From NCBI RefSeq assembly GCF_030936135.1, contig NC_082618.1, positions 6,979,034 through 7,043,033 on the forward strand: a stretch of DNA of 64,000 bases, given 5' to 3'. How positions within the stretch are numbered: position 1 is the stretch's first letter; each line of letters begins with the position of its first letter. Both the position numbers and the translations under genes were made by a program. This DNA is from Gavia stellata (lineage: Eukaryota; Chordata; Aves; Gaviiformes; Gaviidae). Positions 20,760 through 50,025 of the stretch are shown piece by piece. Under the pieces are notes generated by a model. The model ran no database searches. It had not been told where the DNA came from and saw only the letters and a program-made list of their open reading frames with translations.

Positions 20760-21618
20760 CCCGGCGGGGCGCGAGGGCCCAAATCCCGGTGGCTCCCCAG
20801 CCCCGCGCCGGCGTCCCGTCTGTCCCGTCCTGTCCCTCCCGTGGTGCGGCCTCTTCCTCCCGCCAGCCTTGGGTTTCTTCCTGAGGAAACGCGGGAGGAG
20901 GCGCCCCGATGCAGACGTAAGGGGTGCGGCGGGGAGGAGGAGGCAGGGAATGCCACTACATGGTCTAAATTTGGCCCTTGCTGCCACCCTGGCAGCAAAA
21001 ACAGGCATCCAGGGGCTCGGTGCAGCCACGCAGGGGCTTCTGCCTGCCAGAACATCTCACCTGCAGTCGTCCCGCTCCCCCTGTACCATACTCCATCACC
21101 CCCAAAGTTGTTTCAGCCAAAGTGCCCCCAACCCACATGAGGCATCCGCTGCCTCCCCCTGCCCCGACCCCTGGCAGGGGCTGAAAGGTGGGGTCCCCAT
21201 GTCCCCCATGGGGACACGGCGTGCCCCATGCTGGCCTTTGAACTGCTGCTGGCCGCCGTCCCACCTCGCTGTCTCCCCAGGAGCTTTGTGTCAGCAGATG
21301 CACAGGAAACACCTTTTTCCTACCCAAGGCCGGCTTGGCCCCAGGCTGGAAGTGCGCTGCTCCCCCCACCATGCAGGACTTAACTCCTCTGCGCCCAGTG
21401 CTGCAGCCCTGTAGCCCCGCTACCCATCGTAACTGACCCCCAAAAGGGTCTCCGGAGTCTGGCACAGCGCAGCCGGCCACAGCCTTTCGGATTGGCACAC
21501 AAAAAGTGACAGCTACACTGGAGAAGCGTGACGGACGCCTGGCAGCATCACCCAGCCCTTCCCAAGCAAGGAGAGAGCAGAGGCTGCAGTGGGTACCTCG
21601 GAGGAGAAACGAGACTGA
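20760..21618. other. RILP-SCARF1 spacer: SCARF1 promoter side
   Basis: This short GC-rich spacer runs between the SCARF1 start codon and the presumed RILP poly(A) signal. It must hold the SCARF1 5' UTR and core promoter. I see no TATA box, no coding exon and no repeat. The G/C content is highest in the first 200 bp next to SCARF1. Confidence 0.5.
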
Positions 21619-21624
21619 TTTATT
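21619..21624 (-). terminator. RILP poly(A) signal candidate (AATAAA on minus strand)
   Basis: TTTATT on the plus strand reads AATAAA in the RILP direction, about 790 bp past the RILP stop codon. It is the first canonical signal downstream of the stop, so the 3' UTR would be about 0.8 kb. Confidence 0.55.
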
Positions 21625-22415
21625 TCCGACTCCAGCTCTAGAGCTAGAAAGTACCTGACCCGAGGGGACCAACTCGCCCCCGTGAACACGAGGATTGTTC
21701 CAGTCTTCCAGTTCCCTGTAGCAGCAGGAAGAGGTCCCAGTACAAAACCGATTCACCCCACATCTGAAAAGTGCAGGAGTGGCACTGGCGGTGCTGATCC
21801 TGACTGCTCCCAGACACGGGAGCACCCGGACACCCGGTGTAGCGTGCTCAGCCCCTCCCAGCTGTGCAGTGACCCCGGGACAGCACCCAGCCGGCCGGGT
21901 CGGGCACCCCAACTCGACCTTCACATTGCACGGATGGGAGGAGGTATGAACGGAAAGGGGTGAAGCGAAATACCCCCACAGAGCAGGACCGGGCAAGGGG
22001 ATCCTGGGCTGCGAGCAGAGGTGTTTGGCGGAAAGAGCCACCAGCAGACGGGAAGAGCCTTTTGGGGTGCGGCAGTGGAAAGAGGGTGCAGACCCCCGCC
22101 GTGCTGAGCGGCAAGCACAGAGAAGTGGGGAGCAGGGGCACGGCTGTGCAGGTCCCCATAGTTAAGCCACGGGCACAACAAAAGGGTGGCCGACAGGCAG
22201 AGATGCCTGGAGGTGCAGAGCCGTCCCGTGCCAGGCCAGCACCCCACGGCCGAGCGTCCCAGTGGGTTTGGAAGAAGGTTGCCCACGCTGCAGCTTTGCC
22301 GTCCCCACAGCATGGGGAAGCGGCCAGGGCTGCCGTGCTGCTCTCGAAGACGCCGAGAGAAGAGGAGCCGGGAAGCGCTGCTGCAAGGCCAGATCCAGCT
22401 CCCATTCAGGTGGGG

Positions 22416-25400
22416 TCAGAGGGGTGGCGTGGCTCTGTCGGGGGAGCCGGCCACCGGCTTGCTCCCTCCCTCCGGCTCCAGCTGCGTGTCCAGTGAGTCG
22501 ATGATTTCCCAGGCTCCGGAGCAGCTGGATGCGGGGGGGTCTTTGCTGCTGCCCTGATACCACAGCCCAAAACTGCAGAGAGAGAAGATAACAGCTGTGG
22601 GGGAGAGGAGCTTCCCAAGGAAGCAGCCAGATCCCAACTTTCCTCTGCATTTGGTGGCAGCAGCTGGACGCAGCCCGGCTGCGAGCCCCCGGGAGCGTGC
22701 AGCACCCCTGAGGTGGCAGCCAGGCCTGCCCTTGCCTGCCCACAAAGCGGGTCCCCCCCGAACCAAGCGACCCCCCCCGTGGCAGCATCCCTGCAGCCCC
22801 ACGCCGGGCAGCCTGGCTCAGCGGGCACCAGGTCCACAGCCGAGCCCCAAACCTCCTCTCTGCCAGCAGAACCACCCGTCCCCAGCAGCAACGGAGCACG
22901 GGAGCGAACTTACAAGCTCCTAATTTTGGATTCGGGAGGCTGAGCATCCACGCAGTCCGCGCGGCGAGCTGGGAGCCAGGAGCCCTCGTCTTCATCGCTG
23001 CAGCACAAAGGAGTGGGGGAAAAACCTGCGCTGAGTTCCAGGCTCGCCATGAGCGAGTGCCAGAGCCAGCCCGGGGCTCCCTCCCAAGCCAAGCCGTGTC
23101 CCCCGCAGAGCCGCACGTGCGGAGGCGGCCGCAGAGCCAGGGGCACAAGGACGGGAGCTCTGTCCCCATGAATCACCGTCGGGGTGTGACCTGCTACAAA
23201 GCCACAGGCAGCTGCAGTGATGCGTGTCCCAGACACAGCCGTGCTTCACGGCAAGCCCAGCCCCGGCTTGGTGATCTCAATCCACAACGTCTTCTCAGAC
23301 ACCCTTCAAACCCCCAGGACTTGGTCAGCAGACGGCGCATCCCCGGTTGCCGCAACAGCAGAAACCACAACCCACTGTGAAGTCTTTAGGCATCTCACCC
23401 CGCATGGCAAGCGCACACTTCTCCAGGGGAACAGCCAGACAACCGGCACCATCGGCTGCGGCTCGGGGCTGAGGTGGGGGGCAGCCTGGCACGAAGGCGG
23501 GTGACAGCCAGAACTCGCAGGGAAGTGGGGAACACATGAGAGGTGAGCGCAGGGCAGCATTCACATGGCAGCGGCTCTCCTTGCCAGGCAGGGAGGCGAG
23601 CAGGCAGGACCCAACACCCCCAGACCCCCGACACAAGCAAGCAGCAGGTTTCAGCAGCACAGAAGAGCTCAGCCCCCTTCAGACCTTTATTAAAGCCCCT
23701 AAAAGCCAGTGAGATCCAGCTCCCCCCATGCCACGCAGCAGCTTTAGCGCAGGCTTTGCCCCCCGCCGCCGCAGACACGCAGAGCCAGGGCTGGTGCCCG
23801 CAGGGTCCTCCCCTCCCCATGGTGAGAAGTCTGTTGGAGCCAGCGCTGCCCACGAGTGTCTTGCAGAGCCTTCAGGGAACATCTCTACTGTCATCTTCAA
23901 AGGCTCCCCATGGGACAGCCTCCAACCGTACAGCGCAGGGACCCGCCTTTCTCGTCCGGCGGTCCCAGAGCCACCACCTCGCCTCCCTTTTGCCACAGCC
24001 ACACAGGGACGAGCGGCATTCGGCCAGGTCATGTGTGACTGGTGACAAGGACGTGTGAGTGGCAGCAGAGAAGAGCCCAGCCCCTGCGGCACTCCCAGGG
24101 CTAAGCCAGAGCAAGACACCCACTGCAGACATTACACCTTTGATCTCTGGAGGGAGGCAGGGAGGAGGCAGCTTTTGGCCTGGAGGAGTTCCCTTCCAGG
24201 GCATCACACCACACCTAAACGCCGGAGTCCGTCAGCCGGCATCCACTCTGCACGGGAGGCTCCCCGTCTTCTCCCGGTGAGCAGGACTCACCTGCTTGCC
24301 GACTCCTCCGCTGTTCCCAGCATTTTGGCTCTGATTTTTTTTCTCTGTCTTTTGATAGTCGACTTCATCGCATCCAAGAAGAAGCTGGGAACTCTCTCTT
24401 CGTTCAGCAGCTCCCTGGCAAGAAGCAGCCAGCTGGTTAACCGAGAGTCTGGCAAAGAAATCCGCCCCGACTGCACCAGGAGCAGCCTCTGATGGGCCAC
24501 GGGTGGCTGCAGGGACGGGAGGGACCCAGCTTGCTGCCCCATGCCACGCGGCAGGACTCACCGCTGGTAATAGGCCAGCTCCTCCTGCACCAAGAACAGG
24601 TTGGTCTTGAGCTCGTTCCGCTCTTGCAGGATCTGCTGCAGCTCTTCCTTGGAGAAGCAGCAGTGAGCAGGGCTCCTGCCCGCATCTGCGTCCTGGTGCT
24701 GCAGCTCCTCTGCGGGTGATGGGGCTCCTTCCTGGGGGGATGGAAAGAGAATCAGCAGGCAAGCGGAGACCCCGAAGCCCCCACCCTAAAGCTGGGTGCC
24801 ACGTGCAGGCAGAGATGAAAAGTCTCAGGAATGAGTTTGATAGTCTGGAGCTGCTGCAGCCCTCCACGGACCACGGCGGATCCCCAGCTCAGCCAGCACC
24901 TGCCACCCATTGCCACACATTGCAAACCCTCCTCATCCTCCGAGTTCCACCCGGCTTCTCCTCCCGTCACCTCGCATTGCTCACTCCTCGCTCCAGCCCT
25001 ACCAATTGTTACGGACAAGGTGTTACTGGCATTGCAGACACTGCACCGTTCAATTTTCGGCAGTGGGGCTTACTCCAGCGGCCGTGTCCTGCTGGCAGCT
25101 GGTGGGTCCGGGCGTGCCAGGAGCCACACAGAGGGCCGGGAAGGTCGGGCCGGCATTAGCCATGCCCTGCAGCAGTGGAGCCACGGGCTCAGACTCACCA
25201 GGCTGGGCTTTGGGTGCTGGATCTCAGAGGCGGTCCTGCTCCTCCTGCTCATTTCCTTCTGGGTTTGCAGCATCGCAGCCTCCAGGTCCGACTTCTTCTC
25301 CAGCGCGCTCTTGAGCTGAGCCTGCACCACGGCCACCTTGTGACGCAGGTCCTCGTTCATGGCCATGAAGCGATGCAGTTGCTCCTGCAGCTGGAGGGCC

Positions 25401-26975
25401 CAGGCCAGCGGAGCGTGAGGCCCAGCAGCAGCGGCTCTGGGTCCCCACCCAAGGACATGCAGAGCCACGGGAAAGGCATCTGCCCCAGCAGGCTCACCAG
25501 CTGCGATCACAGCCCCGGGAGAGGTGACATGAAAGCAGGTCCCCAGGCCCTTCACGCACCACACCCGCAAGCTCCCACACGCTCACCGCCTCCGTGTCTC
25601 GACTCTTGCAGACGATCTCATGGGCCTGGGCACGAAGCTCATCCCTCTGCTTGTCCACCACCTCCTTCAGCCGCAGCATCACCTCCCGCTCCTTCCGCAC
25701 TGTGCTATCTGAGCCAAGACCCGGGGGGACAGGCATGAGTGGCCCCTGGGACCCAAGGACTCTCCCAACCCCACAACGTTACGAGGTTCCTCGGTGCTTC
25801 TGCAAAGCCAGACTCCGATGTTCCCGGTAGATAGCAAAGTAGGAACAGTGGAAAGAGGGGAGCTGAGAGCTTTAGGCTGTGCCCTATGCAGCCTTGTGCT
25901 GACAACGGCAGCCCGCACCCTGTGTCTGCCCCCACCACCCTCCTGGGGGCTTGGGGGGTGCTCTGGGTGTTTGGGGTCCCTGTGGCCTGCAGAACAGCAC
26001 TCATGCTCCCTGGTGGGACAGGTCTCCAGGGCTGGGCAGCGCAGAGAACAGGTTCAGCCCTGTACCCAGCCTGCCGTCCCCCCCGGAACACCCCATGCGG
26101 GCAGGGGTCCCCGGACCCCTTGGGACACCCACCTTCCTGGGACTGGCTCTCCTCAAGCTGCCCCAGGAGCTGCCGGTTCTGCTCCTCCAGGCGGGCCAGG
26201 CGGCCGTGCAGGGCCCGCTCCCGGCGCTCGGCCTCCCACAGCCTCTGCTCTGGGTCCTGGAGGACAGGGACAGCCGGGTCAGAGCCACCCCCGGGGACGG
26301 GGACAGCCGGGTCAGAGCCACCCCCGGGGACGGCGACAGCCGGGTCAGAGCCACCCCCAGGGACGGGGACAGCCGGGCCAGAGCCACCCCCGGGGAACGG
26401 GGACAGCCGGGCCAGAGCCATGCCAGGGGACAGGGACAGCCGGGCCAGAGCCACCCCCGGGGACGGGGACAGCCGGGCCAGAGCCACCCCCGGGGATGGG
26501 GACAGCCGGGCCAGAGCCACCCCCGGGGAACGGGGACAGCCGGGCCAGAGCCACCCCCGGGGATGGGGACAGCCGGGTCTGGGCCACCCCCGGGGACGGG
26601 GACAGCCGGGTCAGTGCTGCCCCCACGGGGACTCCTGCGAGGACAAGTGTGGGGGCGAGGGCCACCCCGTAGGGGACCCCCGAAGGCAGAAGGGTGGGAC
26701 GAGCCCCCCGCCCCGCTCACCTCCGCGTCCTGCCGCCCGGCCGGCGCTGCCGACGCCTCCCCCTCGGCGCCCGCCGGGGCCACCAGCGCCTCCAGCAGCT
26801 CCAGCAGCCGCACGACGGGCGGCACCAGCCCGGCCACGGCCTCGGGCCCGAAGCGGCCGGAGAGGCGGCGCAGCTCGGCGCCCAGCGCCCCCGCCATGCG
26901 GTAGATGTGCGGCGGGGCCAGGCGGCCCGGCGGCGTCCGCCACAGCGGCTCCGCTCCCCGCCACGGCTCCGCCAT
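22416..26975 (-). CDS. RILP: RILP, Rab7-interacting lysosomal protein, complete coding sequence, 408 aa
   Basis: RILP is recruited by GTP-bound Rab7 to late endosomes and lysosomes, where it binds the dynein-dynactin motor and HOPS and drives transport toward the minus end of microtubules. Coding exons in transcript order are 26721-26975, 26133-26256, 25587-25708, 25199-25390, 24562-24731, 24292-24414, 22914-22997 and 22416-22572. They sum to 1,227 nt and all junctions are GT-AG and in frame. Exon 1 encodes the RH1 region (AGALGAELRRLSGRFGPEAVAGLVPPVVRLLELLE). Exons 2-4 encode coiled coil. Exons 5-6 encode the RH2 Rab7-binding domain (FSKEELQQILQERNELKTN, ELAYYQRELL, KRQRKKIRAKMLGT). Exons 7-8 contain PPESKIRSFFGLWY, conserved in human. 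Length matches human RILP (401 aa). Intron 1 holds a 33-bp minisatellite. The promoter lies in a CpG island squeezed against the 3' end of PRPF8. Confidence 0.95.
26266..26632. repeat. 33-bp GC-rich minisatellite, about 11 copies, in RILP intron 1
   Basis: Head-to-tail copies of a unit like GGACAGCCGGGTCAGAGCCA followed by CCCCCGGGGACGG, mostly 33 bp with some 34-bp variants. Copies differ by a few bases (GTCAGAG versus GCCAGAG, GACGG versus GATGG or GAACGG) and one is more divergent (ATGCCAGGGG). Because 33 is divisible by three, several frames stay open through part of the array. That explains long spurious open frames such as 25886-27160 plus and 26001-27071 minus. The array sits wholly between RILP exons 1 and 2. 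Confidence 0.95.
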
Positions 26976-27096
26976 CGGCCGCCGCCGCCCGAGGCCCCGC
27001 ACACGCTCCGCCCTGCCCCGTCCCCGTCCCGCCCCGTCCGGGGCCGCCCCCCCCACGAGGCGGGATCTCACGGGCAGCGCTCCCGTTCGTAAAAAA

Positions 27097-27102
27097 TTTA
27101 TT
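27097..27102 (-). terminator. PRPF8 poly(A) signal (AATAAA on minus strand)
   Basis: TTTATT on the plus strand reads AATAAA in the PRPF8 direction, 148 bp past the PRPF8 stop codon at 27250. It implies a short 3' UTR of about 170 nt. Cleavage about 15-25 nt further would fall close to 27075-27085, only about 100 bp from the RILP start codon. Confidence 0.8.
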
Positions 27103-27249
27103 GAGCCACGGGACAGTGTACAACAACCCGAAACATGGCGCAGGGGGCAAAAGGGGGTAAGGCGGGCGCGAGCAGGGGCGAGGAGCAGCGGGGGACACGC
27201 ACACGCTGTTGAATATCAACAGTACTAAGAGTGGGGGGCGAGGGCAGGA

Positions 27250-46631
<19,382 letters not shown>

Positions 46632-47085
46632 GGCGACGCACCTGCGGGGGTGTAGAGAGGCTCAGGGCGGGGACGCGGCCACCCTCGGCCTCTCCCCCGC
46701 CATCCCCAGCGGCACCCCACGCCCGCCCCCGGGCCCCCGTCGCCCCCCACCCGCCCTCACCGGCTGCCGCGACGCCCCGCGCTTCCCCACCACAATGGCG
46801 GCCCAGCGCCGTCGCCACCGCGCCTCAGAGACCCGGATGTGGGCGGGGCGCGCAGCCAGGAGGGTTGTCCAATCAGCTTTAGGGCTGCCTCGGAGACAGC
46901 AGCCGCAGCCCATCAGAACGCGGAGGAGGGGCAGGAGGCGAGACGAGGGCGGAAGAGGAAAGGAAGTTGTGCCTGCAGTACACTTCCGGTGGGATGCCCG
47001 GCCTTCTCCGGTCCCGCCCTTCGCTGTTTTCGATTGGCGAAAAGAGGCAACGGTGACAGCTCGACGCCGGCTCTGATTGGACAAC
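46632..47085 (-). promoter_or_regulatory. PRPF8 promoter, noncoding exon 1 and intron 1
   Basis: The coding exon 2 starts at an acceptor after 46641 (CCCCCGCAG). A donor GTGAGG at 46760-46755 defines a short noncoding exon 1 from 46761 to roughly 46800-46850. The CpG-rich promoter shows a YY1-like ACAATGGCGGC (46792-46802), an ETS/GABP site (CACTTCCGG, 46981-46989), and CCAAT boxes at 46869-46873 (plus) and 47033-47037 and 47076-47080 (minus). There is no TATA box, in keeping with a housekeeping gene. The start site is inferred from these motifs, not measured. Confidence 0.7.
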
Positions 47086-49088
47086 GTGTGGCGCAGATCA
47101 GCCCACGCTACCTGTAGGGGGCGCTGTGGGGCAGGCGGCGCCCCGAGTCGATGAGGCCTCGTATGCAGCCGCCCCCCGCCTCCCCCCCGGTGGGGCCTTT
47201 TGGGGGGGGACACTCCACGGGGCGGTGTGGGGGGGATACCCCGTAGGGAGTGGGCCTGTAGCACCCCCTCAGTGGGGGCAGTGCCCACCTCGGCCAACCC
47301 CCCTGTCCCCCACCAGGGCCTGGGCCCACCCCACAGCCCCAGGCAGGGCAGGAGGACATTGCACCCCAGAGCCCCCGGGGAGCAGGGCCTCCCCCCCAGC
47401 GCTGCCCCCATGGCCGTTCTATGGCCCTTAATGCCTCAGCAAGTAGCCAGGCAGTCACTTGCCTTGGGGCTTCGGCAGGGCAGGGGGTCCCTCGGGGGTC
47501 CCCGTGGGGAGAGGGGTGTGTGCTGGAGGGGATACTGGCTCTTGGGATGTGGGACGGGGCTGAAGGGGGTATGGGTGGGTAGCAGGCTGGGGTGTAGCCT
47601 CCCCGGCGACTAATTCCCTGATGGAGATGCTCTCTCTAGCCCCCTGCACCCCGGTACGGGGGGATTAGAGGGACAGGTCCCCTCCCAAAGCCTTTCAAGC
47701 CAAGGCTGTGCCATTTTCCACCAGGAGGGACAAGCACAGGGTACCCCCACATCTGGCCGCAGTGACCTGAAAGGCCAACGCTTATCCCATCGTAGCACTG
47801 TGGGAAAATCACTTCTGATTAGAGGCTCCCAAAACAGGCTTCCCGGGCCTCAACCCCGTGTGCCCGCGGTACACGACATCCACGTGATGGCAGGAATGCG
47901 GTAACACAATCCAGGCCTTGAGAAACGTCCCTGGTGTGGGCAGAGGCTGGAGGACAGAGCCAGCGTTGCTGAGCGGGTGCAGAGGCTGTGCTAAGGGCAG
48001 GGATCGGCGGAGCAGCTCCTGAAAAACTGGGCATAAATGGGTCAAACCAAAGAGAAAGACCTGGCTGCTTGCTCCACTCTGGCTGGGAGCCGCCGAGCAG
48101 CACACGGGCACGTAATCACCGCTCGAGGTGACAGACCCAAACACCGAGTAGGTGTCTCCAGCACCTGCAAGCTTCCCTGCGCTCTCCACAAATAGAAACG
48201 TAAGCAGCTTTAGCCACAAGTCATCTCCAGCCTCCCACTGCCCGCATGCATCGCTCGTCTTTCCCTGCCCAGGCAGAAATGTGTCTGTTCCCTTATTTTC
48301 CACCTCGAAACAAGTACCGCCCACTCCAAGCAGTGCGTTGTTTCAGCCTGTCCCCCAGCTTTTCAAACCAAAGGAGAGATTTTGAGTTAAAGGTTATTTG
48401 CCACACAGAAAGCATGACAGATCCAGTGGATGTGTCAAAACCAGTACACGTAACCCTGAGTGGGATAATCTTGCTTTTATACATGGCGCTGGGCTGCTGG
48501 GGAACAGTTCAGTGTGTGGGAATCTGTGGGGAAAAGGAAATGTGGAGCAAAAAAATGTAAAAAATTCTGATTCCTTGTCCTAGGAAGCCTCCAGGGACAG
48601 GCAGAGGGAACCACAAGGGTCCTAGCTTTGCTGCAAGCTGGCGTCCAGCATCGGGAATGAGAGCAGTGAAGCCACGTGCTGGGTGCTCTGCCTGCAGCCT
48701 GCCCTATTTCACAGCCAGCACTTTCCTAACCCCGCAGGTCACTAGAGGCTCGGTGCAGTAGGGCTAAAGGCAGAGCCATGACGGGAGCTGGCTGTCGTCC
48801 TGCTGCCGTTTAGCCTCCTAGTTGCCAGCCCCAAGGGAAGTGCAGCCTCCCCTTGCCTAGGAAGGCAGAAGAGTGTCAGCAGCAACAGGAGAAACCTTCA
48901 TCTTCCTCCATAGAAAGGAGAGGGGGAAAAAAACCCCAAGAGAGGTAGACTGTGCCAGCGTACAGTGTATTTTTGCTCCACAGTGGGGAGATGTAGGATA
49001 AGAAGCCCTGTGCTGAGCAGTGATACCCCTGGAGCAGGCTGGGATGCTGAGTCCTTTTTTCCCTCTAAGCCCCTTCCCCTTGAGCTGT
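47086..49088. other. PRPF8-TLCD2 intergenic stretch without recognised gene
   Basis: The left 400 bp is G/C-rich CpG-island shoulder with long runs of C and G near 47160-47400. Beyond that I see no exon, repeat family or RNA gene. Long open frames (for example 46662-47411 minus) follow GC composition and have no recognisable protein character. Confidence 0.5.
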
Positions 49089-49108
49089 TTTATTTGCAGT
49101 CATTTATT
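49089..49108 (-). terminator. TLCD2 poly(A) signal candidates (two AATAAA on minus strand)
   Basis: TTTATT occurs at 49089-49094 and again at 49103-49108 on the plus strand, reading AATAAA twice within 20 bp in the TLCD2 direction. They lie about 0.9 kb past the TLCD2 stop. No closer canonical signal was noticed. Confidence 0.4.
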
Positions 49109-50025
49109 AAAAGCTCGTGTTAGTAAGAGCTCTTGCTGCTGGGTAAGAGCATTACACTGGGCTCTGCAGCAGAACTTTTCATTCCTAATAGATGCCTATG
49201 CCTAAAAACTCCACATCTGTGGGAAGTGACCAACACATAGCATCATCCTGGCCCACAACTCACACTCTCGCATCCTCGTTTATGGGCACTTAAGATATCT
49301 GGGAACAAAACAACATGGAAAAAGCTCCAGTTGTCAGGAGAAGTTGGCCGCCCGTCCCCGAGCACAGTGCCGCAGCACCCACTGCCCAGTGCTCTGCCGC
49401 CAATCTGGACCCCACAGCGGGCAGCATCCCACCCAGACAGGTCTCAGCCTCTCCCTCCATCACCCACCTGGGACAATCTCCTCGGGGAGGAGTCATGAGT
49501 GCAGGATTTGGCTTTTACTGGCCCTGGCCTTGAGAGCAAAGCCTTGGAGCCTCTCTTGCCTGGTGGTGCTCCCATAGGAAGTGCCACAGAGAACGCAGCG
49601 CTGAGCGCAGTGTCCCCCGGCTGATGGGATGCTGCGGGCTGCAGCACTGGAGGTGTTAGAAACACACTGTGGTGTTTGGATGTCCGGAAGAGCAGTGAGG
49701 AAACAGTGCTCTTCTGCTCCCTTCTCATCTCAGCGGTGCCTCGGGGAGCTCCAAGAGCTATCAAGGCTTCTCTGAGCAGCTCCCGGTCGTCCAACCACGT
49801 CATCCAAAGGTGCAGGGGGAGCAGAGCCCCAGTGCCTGGTCCGTGAGCACCTTCTCTGCTGTGCAGGGCCCAGGATCTGCACCCACATGAAAAGCCCGGA
49901 TGCTCTGTTAGTGTGGACCCTCCACGCAAGGTACTGAAACAGCCACACTCACTCTTCACTGTGCTTTGCAGTCCTCCTCCACAGGCTCAGGGCCGCTCAT
50001 TCCCCGGACCCTGTGGGGAAAGAGA

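Noticed and set aside
25886-27160. 424-aa open frame, plus strand, with repeated units
   Set aside because: It is the RILP minisatellite plus exon 1 read antisense. Openness follows from the 33-bp period.
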